From positions 64,113,001 through 64,177,000 of the forward strand of contig NC_069366.1 in assembly GCF_021730395.1 (NCBI RefSeq): a stretch of 64,000 nucleotides of DNA, written 5' to 3'. Shown piece after piece: positions 15,001-25,490 of this stretch. How positions within the stretch are numbered: the first letter of the stretch is position 1; each line of letters starts with the position of its first letter. Source of the stretch: Mercenaria mercenaria. Its lineage: Eukaryota; Mollusca; Bivalvia; Venerida; Veneridae. The notes under the pieces were generated by a model. The model had not been told where the DNA came from and searched no databases. It saw nothing but the letters and a program-made list of their open reading frames with translations. A program made the position numbers and the translations under genes.

Positions 15001-17837
15001 TCAGACACAGAGCAATCTGACCAGAGGGACAGTGTGAGACAAAGCCTCCTGAACAAAGAGTGAAATCCTTTTAGATACTGACCTGTCTGGCTAACTTAAC
15101 CTAGCTTTTGGCAAAAAAAATGAACAATACAAAAATAAAGCCGTCTTTCCTGGGAAGAAGCAGCACAGGCTTAGTGAGGAGACACTTAAGAAAATCTCGA
15201 ATATTTCCTGTGCCTGGACCGGGATTCAAACCCCTGACCTCGGGACTGACAGCCAAGCATGTTAGATATACAATGACTGTGTTGACCTCAATGGTATTGC
15301 TGGTTTGCTTGATTAGTTTAACACCATTTCAGTAATGTTATTGTGGTCAGTTAATCTAATATGTGTTCCCGGATTCTAATCTTATGCAGACTTCTTCGCC
15401 ACAAGAAACTGACAACTATCACACATAAATCTGGGACAGAATTACTTGAAACACATTGCCTTCTATAACTGTTACAGAGAAGGTACACTGCAGCACAGCT
15501 CACAGGACTGAAACATGTAACTTCCTGATACATAGGCATAATGCACTAATTATAATACTGAGTTTCACAAATCACAGGCCTTCCAAAAAAGTAGGAGGTC
15601 CCTACACAAAAAAGTAGGAAAAAACAGGTGGTTTGCAACAAAAAAAGTAGGAAAAAAACAGGTGGTTTGAGACAAAAAAGGTAGGAAAAGTAGGATTATT
15701 TAGATTTATTAACATAAAATTTGAGCGCTGAGAGCAAGGTAGGTATTGAAGGGGTGCCTTTGCCCATGTTAGAGGGGGTTAGGGGGGTCCCCCTTTGGAA
15801 TTTTTTTTTTAAAATACAGGTAAGAAATGGTGGCCTCTTGTGTATTTACTGGTGTAGTCCCCCAAGTTAGGGGTATCAAGCGGCTCTCCCCTGTAAAGTT
15901 TTTAAATACAGGCATGAAATGGTGGCATCTGGTGCATTTTAGGTCTAAATTTTGAGGTAATGAAGGGTTCATTCACCTCCTGATGGGGTCAGGGGGCTCT
16001 TCTGGCCTGGAATCAACAAAAATGTCTGATTTTCAAGTAACCACGAAATTCATCAAAGTTTGTCCCAAACAAATTATTATGACTTCAAGAAGTACTAAAA
16101 CATTACCAATGATCTTGAAGAAGATGAGGAAAGGCCAGATCCCAGACTTGCTGTATCGTTTGTAGATGCCAATGTAGATGACGAGAGACGTACATCTGAG
16201 GCTGATAGATTACCGTCACTCTTCACTCTGGAGGCAGCAACTCCATCTGTCCGATCTAAAAATAGAAGTGCAGAAATGTTTGATCATGAACCTGCTTTTG
16301 ACTGTTTTCAATAAACTAGCTCCATATATAGGTCTTTTATCTAGGAAGGAGAATAACTCGAAATGACAAAAACAATAACAATCTTAATTAAGATTTTTAT
16401 ATTCACCAAAACTATTTTTCCAATTTGCAGATTCAAAACAAGAGCACACCTTGCGGGTGCAGATGCTCATCTGATTTTTTTGTTTCTGTATAACAGAAAT
16501 AATATCCTACCCAAGTGTGTTTTTAATGATATTTTCTAAGTGAGTAAGTCCAAAAGGGGCCATAATTCTTGCAAAAAGCAGAATGGAGTTATGTTTCTAG
16601 CTGTATAGTCAGATTTTGATGATGAACAAGTGTTGCAAGTTTTAAAGCAATAGCTTTGATTACCTAAACGTAAACTTAACCAGGCAATGCCGGTGCCGAC
16701 ACAGACACTGATCAATTTATTAAGTGATGACAGTAACTCATCTTTTTTTCTTCAAAAAATCAGATGAGCTAATAAAAACAACCTTGATGGTAATAAGAAG
16801 CATACACATTTAAAGAGCTGAATATTTACAGTGAATTAAGAGAAACTGAGCAAAAAGGAGCATTTTGCCTTTCTGAAATGAGCCATACCTTCTGGCATTG
16901 TGGGAGCAGATGGAGGCTCGGACTGGGCTCGTGCATCCCACTTGCCTCCGCCTGAATCTTCACGGTATTTCTTCTTTAGCATCAATATTTTCTCTTTATT
17001 CTGAAATATACATCAACATTCATGTATAATAATTTAGAATACAATCAACACAATAAAGTATTCAATGACTCAGTTTGCTGATGTAAGTCTGAATTGGGTT
17101 CGACCCTGCTGATTATTTAAAATGGACTGGTCTGCCATTCAATTTGGTCAGTATAATTTATTATCCGAAGGGGTGCTCACTGCAAATTAACTGACAGAAT
17201 AGCAAACAGTGCAGACCAAGATGAACCTGCATAGTTGTGCAGGCTAATCTTGGTCTGCACTACATGTAATTGCACAGGCAGATTCACTTGCCATCAGCAG
17301 GCTGAAGGTTTAAAAGCGTTACAAATCAATGAACTATGATGCATCAATACGGACTTCAACTGTCCTATTGCCTGAAACAGATGCAAGCTGAAGTCATATA
17401 GATTAAAACTGACAATAATCTGTTCACTGTGCAAACGAAAAATTCAGCCACACATCGTTTATACCTCTTAACTTGTATATCTTTATAATTTCTGTGTAGA
17501 TGTTTTGAAAATGGACCTACAGTCAACATCATACTTGCGACCACCTCTGTTTAGCAATTTTTGTATTAAACAACCGGTCAAAATCCCTCTCGAACATTTT
17601 CAGTACATAAATTCATTCCATTAAACGGCTTTTTTTAAACAACTAGCGACCACATTAAAGTAGTCCCGAAGTAAAATATTCGACAAAAGTATTTATTAAG
17701 CAACCAGGTACCAAATTCCCGCCAGTCATTTCTTCACCTCTGTAATTAGCGAGTATGTTTGGCACCTGCCTGAATGCAATTAACCTTTGTAACAGTCGAA
17801 CTGACGAACAATCCAGCTATATTTTTCACAGTTTGTG

Positions 17838-17915
<78 letters not shown>

Positions 17916-20900
17916 TTATGTATGTTCATAGTAAATACAGTAACATTAACAGTTAACAAGAGCACCGCCTTGTGGGTGCTGACGCTCATCTGATTTTTTT
18001 TGTATAATAGAAAAATTGTCCTACCCATGGTTTTCTAAGTCTAAAAAGGGTCATCATTCTTGCAAAAAGCAGAATAGAGTTATGTTTCTTGATGTACAGT
18101 GTCAGCTTATGATGGTGAAAAACTGTTGCAAGTTTTAAAGCAATAGCTTTGATAGTTTATGAGAAAAGTTGACAAACATAATACTCAACCAAGAAAATGA
18201 TTTTCTAAGTCCAAAAGGGGCAATAATTATTGCAAAAAGTAGGATGGAGTTATATTGCTTGCTGTACAGGGTCAGCTTATGATGGTGAACAAGTGTTGCA
18301 AGTTTTCTTTGATAGTTTAAGAGAAAAAGTTGACCTAAACATAAAACTTAACCAAGAAATCTGATATTTTCTAAGTCCAAAAGGGGCCATAAATCTTGCA
18401 AAAAGCAGGATGGAGTAATGTTTCTTGCTGTACAAGGTCAGCTTATGATGGTGAACAAGTATTCCAAGTTTCAAAGCAATAGCTTTGATAGTTTAGGAGA
18501 AAAGTTTATCTAAACATAAAACTTAACCAAGAAATCTGATATTTTTTAAGTACAAAAGGGGCCATAAATCTTGCAAAAAGCAAGATGGAGTTATGTTTCT
18601 TGCTATACAGGGTCAGCTTATGATGGTGAACAAGTATTCCAAGTTTCAAAGCAATAGCTTTGATAGTTTAGGAGAAAAGCTGACCTAAACATAAAAATTA
18701 ACCAGGCAACGCCGACGCAGACAACAGCTCAAGTGATGACAGTAACTCATCTTTTTTTTCCAAAAAATCAGATGAGCTAAAAATAACTTTTCTCTTCACC
18801 TGATGGAAATTGAATTATTCATTAAGAGACCATTCCATTAAGAGACCACATTTTAGCAGTCCCTTGGACGGTCTCTGAATACAATGTCGACTGTACTTTA
18901 TTTCGCTTAAATTTAACTATGATAGAACTATCATTTTAACATCACCATTATAGCATATCTAAAATGTCACAGCTATCTGAGTGATCTACATTACAAAATA
19001 TTAAGGTTAAGTTGCAATGAGGGTTAAGATAACCCCTCTTCACACAGCTGATTTATGAAGTACTGATCATGTAATTCCTAAAGTACTAAAAATACTTACA
19101 TCATCCATTTTAATAGTTGCCAATGTATTGACATAGTTCTTAAACTTTTCCCTCATTTCATCTGCAAATAAAGAAAAGTAATATTTCATGCTCGGGTATG
19201 TTAAAAATATCCTTTGTCATGTTTAATTCACACTTTCTATCTTTGATATTAACATGATTAATAACTTAATTAACTTGTAACTATTTTTCTGAACATGAAT
19301 ATATTTTTAGCATTCTCTTCAATTATTTAAGTACTTGGTGTTTTATGTCATGAAAAATGCTGCATATTTACAGTAACTGCGACAAGATTGGTCAACTGAC
19401 TGAGCGTTTATGTATTTAGATCAACTATCACATAGAACGGGTGATGTTTTGAACCTAAAAGTGGTTTATTTTCCATTTATAATGGATGCACTTAAAACCA
19501 TTGGCCTGAGTAAATGGGAAAATTCTTGTACTATGGCATATCAAATTAGTCTGGAAATTTTATACTGCAATATATGATATACCGGTATATAATATAAATA
19601 TAATATACCAGTATATCAGTTATACTGTACTTAACTGAGACAAAATCATTTCAAAGTAAATTTCAGAAACATTTTCCCCAATAGCCTCCATCTTTCCTGT
19701 TGCGTGATAGTTGACAGAACGGACGATGTAACATTTTCACACACCATGAGAATTGCGTGGTCTACTCCCCAACTATCTTAGATGTTTGTTTGTCAGTATA
19801 TTTCATCTTATAAAGAGATTAATTATTGATAAAAGGCTGAAGAAATGTTGTATTGATCAAATTTCGATCAATTACTGATAATTAAAAACATTTTTTCTTC
19901 ACTGTTTACTCTGCAAATGCTCCCGATGACAAATTAGTAAAAAAAAAATTTTTCATAATATTATGTTGGTCAATGTTTGGGTCGCTCGAAACCGTGGATA
20001 ACTCGAGCATTTTCATTTTGCTCATCCCCTTGCAACCTCGAGCGAGTGGTGTTTTACTGTAATTAAAAGAAGTCCACTTAGCTGAATTTTAGCTAAAAAC
20101 ATTGTGTTGGCAGTGATCAATGAGCGAAGCGGCAAGGGAGATCACTGCGTTGGAGTTTGTATCCGTCACTGTATGTTAACATAATTCTCGCCCAATGGAT
20201 TCCGTTGGGTATTACATACACAAAGAAGAAAACTTTGCCAACACATTTTTACCTTTTCTGGTTTGTACTTGGGGGATATCGACCAGTCAAAAAAATATAA
20301 AGATATTCAACTCTTGAATAGTCAATTATCTGGACTATTTAAAGGGACAGGGCGTAGTCCAAATAATTAGATGTGAAAAAGTTGTCATTTGACATTCAAC
20401 AGTCAATAATCTGGCATTTTACATTTTTACTATCAAAGCCTTTTTCGACGTCTAAACGCCAAGTATGAAAGAACTGTATCATAAATTCAATTTCTAAAAC
20501 ATTATAAATTCAGTAAACTTTGTACCTAGATGGAACAAAAATACCTTTGCTTCAATTCTGCAAGGTTAAAGTGATTTACAATCGATTCACGAAATGACGC
20601 TTCATCTTTTTAACATCGAATGTTTATATTTGACGTGCCACCATCTTGTTTCGAAATTGAAAGTACCAATTAAATTTGATCGGCGGTAGACGAAAAAATA
20701 TTTCCCGCCAAATATTTTCATTGTAATTTTGTTTTAGTTTTATCATAAATGGGTATTTTCTACATTTATCCTTATAAATTTTAAATGTCTCTTCTGAAAA
20801 TAGAAAGATTATTGACATTTATAGTTTCTCTGTATGGGAAAGAGAAAAGGTAACTTTCATTCAAGAAATGATTCTGATATGCAAATCATGTTTACCTCCG

Positions 20901-21578
20901 GAACACCCTTGGTTATTACCGTGCCACTATTCAAAATTTTCAACGGACTGGATACTGAATTAATCAATCAGATAATTGATAATAAATAAGGTAAAATATA
21001 ACTTTTAATATTGCTGCCATAAAGCACATTGTTGATTATTCTTCACACTCAATGTGAAAGTTTCAGTCATTTTTGCCAGAAAGTAGTTAAAAAAACCTTC
21101 AGATCAAAATTGAGATCTGAAGCGATTTTTTGTGCTATACGTTATTCCAGTTCAACTTTATGACCTGACATAACATGGAAAATAAAAAATGTAAAATATC
21201 AACTAAAATGAACTTATAAAGTGATACGAGTTGTCAGGTCTTATATTTAGACTAGGGCAGGGCGTGGTAGCCCACTGGGTAGATCTAGAAACAACACTGA
21301 TCTGAATAAGGAAGTATTAAAATGTGCATTGCCACAGAAAAAAATACATGACTGGGTTTTTTCCCCGTCAGCCGGTAGTGACGAATTTGACAATTCTTAG
21401 AATTTTTCCACCGACACAAACACAACTTGTGAAATCCAAAACATCTCAAGGAATTACCTTTCCTTGCAGGATCATTTAAAAATCTTTTGAAATATGAGAC
21501 TAGGTCTGTATTTTTGACTCGTCCTCCATTGGCTATTAAAAACTCTTTGACACTTTTTTCAGTAAATTCGGATGCCAT
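3035..21578 (-). CDS. sowah: SOWAH-family ankyrin repeat protein (sosondowah), nine exons
   Basis: Minus-strand exons in order: 21,578-21,458; 19,161-19,100; 17,000-16,889; 14,781-14,648; 14,019-13,972; 8,677-8,564; 7,065-6,976; 3,894-3,822; 3,453-3,035 (stop TGA). All have AG/GT borders and joined phases agree, giving about 390 residues. Residues 1-75 form the N-terminal SOWAH winged-helix-like domain (MASEFTEKSVKEFL..., then FKNYVNTLATIK and LKKKYRED). A linker holds the family-like KERAKHLNRIESESE. Residues 160-265 hold the ankyrin part: EKDWLVKC, TALHWAAKKG, GYTPLHLAAIQGHEG, then the family cap DYSGKKAKQYL. The tail is serine-rich. Vertebrate SOWAHA-C are longer (about 500-800 aa). The molecular role of the family is poorly known; a protein-binding scaffold is inferred. 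The least certain border is the start of exon 4: the better-looking acceptor at 14,797 is out of phase with exon 3. The start codon opens directly into the conserved N terminus. Confidence 0.88.
4072..4690 (+). repeat. Tandem-core capped element B (intronic)
   Basis: Starts with ACAAGAG followed by the palindrome CTGTCCGTAAGACAG and a CGCGCTCAAC arm. Three cores of about 157 bp follow, each with AAAAAGGGGCATAATT, an AGAGTTATGG segment and TTTCAAGTCAAAAGCTTT. The end, near GGCAACGGCAACACCGG and AGCTCTACATTTTC, looks truncated because the returning arm is missing. It lies in a SOWAH intron, antisense to the gene. Confidence 0.8.
5790..5915. repeat. Small inverted-repeat element
   Basis: TTTATTTCACTCGTGAGCA near 5,808 recurs as an approximate reverse complement near 5,877-5,900 (ATGCTCACTTGTGAATAAAT), with about 60 bp between. 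It looks like a fold-back or MITE remnant in a SOWAH intron. The rest of this intron (4,691-6,975) shows no exon or other recognised element. Confidence 0.4.
8246..8475. mobile_element. Fold-back element FB1, copy 1
   Basis: About 230 bp that is almost entirely self-complementary. Outer arms run from AGCCATGCCATGAGAAAACC to GGTTTTCTCAC. Each arm holds its own palindrome: GCATGGATCC, an inner CTGCGCA/GCGCAG hairpin, then GGATCCATGC. Related copies lie at 31,867, 42,309 and 51,244. No coding capacity; probably a non-autonomous DNA element. Confidence 0.85.
9245..10600 (+). repeat. Capped element L1 nested inside element C
   Basis: 5' cap ACAAGAG, imperfect hairpin GTGCCAGAATGTCAC and arm TATACGCCCGT. 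3' end ACGGGCGTATAAAAAAA at 10,584-10,600, the exact reverse-complement arm. Internal copies carry GGTGAACATTTGTGC, ATCAAAATCCCTCCATGC and TGACCTTTGACCTCTAAGTG segments. A poly(A) run sits at 9,541-9,563. A separate inverted-repeat element interrupts it at 9,921-10,311. Confidence 0.8.
9921..10311. mobile_element. MITE inside element L1
   Basis: The left end GTAATTACTTAGCTAAG, then TGTTATTTCA, is mirrored at the right by TGAAATAACA and CTTAACTAAGTAATTAC. About 390 bp of AT-rich non-coding DNA with internal ACTTAAG palindromes. The right end continues past the left one with TTTTTTCGTGAAACTGGGGCC, so the left end seems to have lost about 20 bp. It interrupts the L1 core at CCTGGTTCTTG, which is present on both sides. 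Confidence 0.65.
13041..13290 (-). mobile_element. tRNA-derived SINE (family S1), minus strand
   Basis: Read on the minus strand it has a tRNA-like head (AAGGTCGCTGACTTTGAATC near 13,285), then TGAGGAAGCCATCC, and a tail ending GTGTTGGTGTGACGTTAAAC near 13,055. Other copies lie at 13,630 (plus) and 33,035 (minus). Open frames across it are by-products of the repeat. tRNA-derived SINEs of this type are widespread in bivalves; I do not assign a published name. Confidence 0.7.
13630..13840 (+). mobile_element. tRNA-derived SINE (family S1), plus strand
   Basis: Head GGCCTCTGTGGCTGAGTGGT with an A-box-like TGGCTGAGTGGTTAAGG, then GACTTCAAATCACTTGCCCC and a B-box-like GGTTTGATCCC. Downstream GTGGTTCTACCCAGGTGCC and GGGAGGGGCACATTGGGCC match the reverse complement of the copy at 13,041. 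The tail is diverged or lost. Confidence 0.7.
14885..15260. repeat. Probable interspersed repeat in SOWAH intron
   Basis: Carries ACACTTTACATAGCACAAAGG and CGGGATTCAAACCCCTGACC. The latter, on the minus strand, resembles a tRNA B box, which suggests an old tRNA-derived SINE. No second copy is in the window, so the call rests on resemblance only. Confidence 0.3.
15570..16010. repeat. Short imperfect tandem repeats in SOWAH intron
   Basis: At 15,580-15,700 an AAAAAAGTAGGAAAAAACAG motif followed by GGTGGTTTG recurs three to four times. From 15,720 to 16,010 a longer imperfect duplication carries ATACAGGTAAGAAATGGTGG and ATACAGGCATGAAATGGTGG about 120 bp apart. No gene seen. Confidence 0.5.
16103..16314 (+). 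pseudogene. Coding-like remnant of unknown origin
   Basis: One plus-strand frame stays open for about 65 codons to a TAA, with protein-like composition: it includes EEDEERPDPRLAVSFVDAN and later RLPSLFTLEAATPSVRS. A stop lies just upstream and there is no convincing acceptor or start codon. It lies in a SOWAH intron on the opposite strand. I do not recognise the family. It may be a retrocopy or transposon-protein remnant, or chance. Confidence 0.25.
16438..16776 (+). repeat. Short capped element E1
   Basis: 5' cap ACAAGAG with the hairpin GCACACCTTGCGGGTGC and arm GCTCATCTGATTTTTT. 3' cap AAAAAATCAGATGAGC followed by TAATAAA; the arms pair over 16 bp. One core with AAAAGGGGCCATAATTCTTG and GATGAACAAGTGTTGCAAG. 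A second family member (E2) lies at 17,956. Antisense to SOWAH, in an intron. Confidence 0.85.
17117..17313 (-). mobile_element. Fold-back element FB2, minus copy
   Basis: Holds AGTGCAGACCAAGAT and ATCTTGGTCTGCACT as inverted arms around a short CTGCATAGTTGTGCAGG hairpin. Flanks include AATGGACTGGTCTGCCATTC and GCCATCAGCAGGCTGAAGG, matching in reverse the plus copy at 44,825. No coding capacity. Confidence 0.7.
17840..17912. repeat. (TA)n(CA)n microsatellite
   Basis: A run of TA dinucleotides (17,840-17,870) passes directly into a CA run (to about 17,912). It produces open frames of alternating Tyr-Ile or Cys-Val that are not genes. Confidence 0.97.
17956..18783 (+). repeat. Capped element E2 with four cores
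   Basis: 5' cap ACAAGAG, hairpin GCACCGCCTTGTGGGTGC, arm CGCTCATCTGATTTTTTT. 3' cap CAAAAAATCAGATGAGCTAAAA. About four cores of 165-170 bp carry CTAAGTCCAAAAGGGGCC, GATGGAGTTATGTTTCTTG, ATGGTGAACAAGTATTCC and AAGCAATAGCTTTGATAG. A GC-rich AACGCCGACGCAGACAAC block precedes the 3' cap, in the place of the GGAC block in other families. Antisense to SOWAH. Confidence 0.88.
20103..20245. mobile_element. Possible 143-bp MITE
   Basis: TGTGTTGGCA at 20,103 is matched by TGCCAACACA at 20,236-20,245. The interior is compact and rich in short direct repeats (CAGTGATCA, GATCACTGCG). It lies in the first SOWAH intron. Ten-base ends alone are weak support. Confidence 0.35.
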
Positions 21579-21679
21579 TTTGTCGCGGAAGTAATTTTGT
21601 ATGCGCGCACCGTTTATCTAACATGGTCTAACATTGCAACGACTATTTTAACATCTCGGATCAGAGTCATCTCTTTCGA

Positions 21680-22420
21680 CATTTCAACCTGCCCGAAAAT
21701 GCGTAATATATGTACCTGATGTACCTCCTTTTGGAGACGTGAGTCTTCAGACTCTTGTGCCCCCCTCCCGGTTGCGTATCCAGCCCCTAGTTCCGGGATG
21801 TACCATATACTTAGTGTCTCCCATAAAATCATCCATCTTGACTTAAATGTGTTTAAAGATGGCGCTAAAACTATTTTGGCTGGCAGTAAGTTCCACTCTC
21901 GAATTGCGCGTACTGAGAAGGAATGCCTCCTTAGTTCATATTTACTTGCCTTCTCTATTAGTTTTCTTCCATTGTTTCTAGTAGGTTTTGTACTAAGTAC
22001 AAAGAACTTTTCAAAATTTATGTCCTCTTTATCATTGAGCAGTTTATAAGTTTCTATCATGTCGCCCCTAAATCTCCTATAAGCTAGACTTGGTAAATGA
22101 AGTTTTTTTTAATCTTTCAATATATGGTAAGTCTCTAACGCATGAACTAGTTTTGTTGACCTTCTTTGTACACGTTCGATGGCATCAATATCTTTCTTGA
22201 AACTTGGGTACCAAATTATATTACAATACTCCAAATTCGGTCTGATCAGAGTCTTAAATAATTTCCTGAATGTTTTTTGGGTTTATATGCAAAAAGAATC
22301 TTCTCACTAGACCAGATATTTTGTTTCCTTTGTTTATAGAATTGCTTATATGTCTGCGAAAATGGTTTGTCATTGGTTCTAAATTTACAATTATAGAATA
22401 ATTTATCTTGTCTGAATTAT
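21680..22420 (-). mobile_element. LINE fragment (3' end of reverse-transcriptase ORF)
   Basis: The minus strand encodes the C-terminal part of a non-LTR retrotransposon ORF2: LIRPNLEYCNIIWYPSFKK, IERVQRRSTKLVHALE, a one-base frame change in an A run near 22,110, then YRRFRGDMIETYKLL and AIREWNLLPAKIVLAPSLN. The catalytic reverse-transcriptase part is absent, so it is 5' truncated. The fragment ends about 100 bp upstream of the SOWAH start codon. Confidence 0.85.
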
Positions 22421-22629
22421 TTTGTATAATGGGGGACTACTATACTGATGATTATGATTTTTCGAGTGTAAGCAATGTTGTCGCCGGCTGCCACATTTCC
22501 GTGCAGGTGCGCGTCTGTGCAAGAAATGTACAGGAGGGTAAAAGCAATACTAATGTATTTGTGAAGTGTTGAAAAATCAAGACGACAGTGTTATTAAAAA
22601 GAAGAGTATAAACAGTTCAAAGAGATTAA

Positions 22630-24990
22630 AAACAGCATTCTTCACTTTATATCGTGTAAGAACATTTGGTCACTCTCTGTCTGAATTGTTCTATGGTAGG
22701 GACATGCACAACCTCGGCCGGGAGAGAGTTCCATAGGACTATAGAAGTTGGAAAGAAGGAGAATTGGTAATAATTACAGGCTGTTATGATCTGCTTGTAA
22801 GGCAATGGGTGCATATGTCTTGTGAAGCGGATAGGGGGTAAAACATAAGGGAGCATGGGCACTGCAACCAGTCCATTCATAATTTTGTAGAACATTAATA
22901 ACCTGCTATCAGATCTTCTGTGTTCAAGCGAACGCAACCCCAGTTTAATTAACATTTGGGAGACACTGCTGTATGTGGAGTAATCGTTTGAAACCCATCG
23001 CGCGGCCCTGCGCTGAACCAATTCAATTTTATGAATGTTTTGTTTGGTATATGGACTCCAAACAGAGCTGGAGTCTGACTAGAGTTTTGTAAGCAAGTTT
23101 TTAATTACGGGTTATTAGTGGGATGTTCCTTTTCAGGAAGTCAAAGGTTTGATTTGATTTGGAGGTGACCTGGTTAACATGTTTGTTCCAGTTAAGACTC
23201 CAAGATAAATGGCATCACTTACTGTTTCAAGGATTTGGACCTAAATGGGTTTTTTGACCTCGTGATATTGATCACTGTGCATTTTGATGGGTTAAACTCC
23301 ATGTCCCATTTCCTTTCCCAGACCTGTAACCTGTTAAGGTCTTGTTGAAGGATACTTTCATGGGAAGAGTTTTTGGCGGTGATGTAAACAGCAGTGTCGT
23401 CAGCAAATAACCGGACCTGTGAAACTAGATTTTCGGGCAGGTCATTTATATAAAGTAAGAAGAGAAGAAGGCCTAAAACAGAACCTTGGGGTACTTCATA
23501 TGTAACTGGGACTTCATCAGAAGTCTCTCCATCAACTAAGACTGACTGGTGCCGGCCTATTAGGAAAGATTTGACCCATTGCAAAGTGTTGCCCTGAACG
23601 CCATGTTGGTGAAGTTTAAAGAGAAGTTTCAGGTGGTTGACCTTATCGAACGCTTTCGACAAATCTAACAGTACTAAGTCTGTTTGGTGACCTTGGATTA
23701 GGTTTCTTGACAGATCTTCCCCTAGTTCTAATAGCTGAGTTTCGCATGACCTTTTTCCCTAAAACCGTGCTGTAGGTCATAGAGAATATTGTAGACCTTG
23801 AAGTGCTTTGTGATATTGGATGCAACAATGTGTTCTAACAGTTTACAGAGAACACATGTCAAAGAAATTGGCCGATAGTTGGCTGGGTTACCTTTACCCT
23901 CTTTTTAAAAAGAGGAGTGACGTTTGCTGTAGACAAGTCAGCTGGGATGGTATCAGTGTCAAGGGACGTTTGAAATAACTTTGTAACTAGTGGGGCAATT
24001 TGGACACTCAAATTTTTAAGGACAATTGGTTTTAAACCATCTGGGCCACAAGCTTTGTCAGTTTTAAGGGTTGAAAATAATTTTTGGACGCCTTTAACAT
24101 CAACAGTGACGTTTGACATTAATGGGTAATTACACCTTAGGCTTTGGGGTAGGGCATTGCTAAGGTGGGATTGTACTTTCATTTTACATAGTTGACCTAG
24201 TTTTAGAGGGGACATTGGTGTAAATACTGACTGAAACTGGCGATTTAATGCATCTGCTTTGGCCTTACTATCTGTATAGAGTTCGCCATTCTCTAACAGT
24301 GGAAACATACCCTGGGAGTCCTGTTTTGCACTCTTTGTAAGGGAGAATAATTTATTACGGGAAAAGTTTTGACCAGTTAGGGCGTTATCTAAATCTGTGT
24401 GACCAGTTTGGAATTCCAGAATATGTTCTATGTAACCATTATATGCCTGTTTGATGCTTCTGTGGACTTGATTTCTGAAATTGTTATAGTGTTTCTTGAC
24501 CTGTTGACTGGTATTCTGTTTGAGCTTTTGATATAACCTAGCTGTTCCTTTTTCTTATTTGGCGTTTTATACTTTGGGTAATCCAGGGAAGTGTTAGCTT
24601 TGAACCTATTCTTTTAGTTGGGATGAATAGTTTCATACCTTCATGAAGGACTTCCTTAAATTCTGATCATAAGTCCTTTACTGACTTTGTGTTGTAACCT
24701 GTGAATAAGGATTGAGCTTAAGATTCAGTAAATTGCTGAAACTTGAGCCAATCTGCTTTACGGTATAAGGGGACAATTCTGGATACAAGAAACATCTGCT
24801 ATTTTTAGACATTCGCCTGTACCTGAATAAAAGACCATCAAATATAGATTCCATTGCAGGCAACTACTATCTTTGTAATGTATTGTACTATGAGAAAGTT
24901 TTTTTAGTGAATACCAACCAGTAGCTTTATGTTTAGTATGTAAATTTGATGTCTTAAAGTCTCATGATACTGAATAATCTGAAAATCGAT
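22630..24990 (-). mobile_element. Degenerate LINE with reverse-transcriptase domain
   Basis: The minus strand encodes, in order: an endonuclease C-terminal remnant (near 24,700-24,970), linker LPWITQSIKRQIRKRN, GQNFSRNKLFSLTKSAKQ, RT blocks KACGPDGLKPIVLKNL and MSKAFDKVNHLKLLFKLHQH, QGSVLGLLLFLLYINDLP, the catalytic box FADDTAVY, and the C-terminal MVQRRAARWVSN and SIVLWNSLPAEVVHVP. Frame changes near 23,870, 23,760-23,650 and 23,100 break the ORF. The endonuclease start is missing. It fits the CR1/Jockey-like group of non-LTR elements; the clade is not certain. Confidence 0.88.
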
Positions 24991-25039
24991 ATTCTTAAAA
25001 AATTATGTTCCCTTAACTTTATCTGCTGGACTTGGCCAC

Positions 25040-25440
25040 AATGATGCTTCATGAACTTCAAGTACTGGAGTACTGCGACAGGTTAATCCGATTTGGGTTG
25101 CCGACGTTAGAATAAAGGAGAACTAGAGCAGATGTCATTGAAATATACAAACTTAGGCATGAACTTAATAAAACTTCATTATCAGAACTAGTACAAGGGG
25201 GAACACACAGAATCTATTCAAGCCTAGAGCCAAATTAAACACAAGAAAAAAAAACGCAGTCATAGGGTTGTTGACACATGGAATACACATGCACTCTACA
25301 AGAATAACTGAAGCACCAACACTCAACTGTTTCAAATCTAGTCTGAATAAACACTGGTCAGGCCAGTCAGAATTCATAGCAAATTAAGGTGCTATAGCCC
25401 CTACTAGTAAAATGCAGTACCGATACAACTATAGATGTCT
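25040..25440 (+). mobile_element. LINE 3' ORF fragment, plus strand
   Basis: The plus strand reads ERLIRFGLPTLE, RADVIEIYKLRHELNKTS, then HMEYTCTLQE and NCFKSSLNKHWSG-like motifs over frame breaks, the usual C terminus of a non-LTR ORF2. It differs from both minus-strand fragments to its left. It is followed almost at once by the long inverted-repeat element at 25,491. Confidence 0.7.
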
Positions 25441-25490
25441 GGCCAGTCAAAGTTTACAGCTCCAGTGTGGGGAAACACATGACATCAAAA

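Noticed and set aside
17774-18028. Open frames on both strands across the TA/CA microsatellite
   Set aside because: Low-complexity by-product of dinucleotide repeats.
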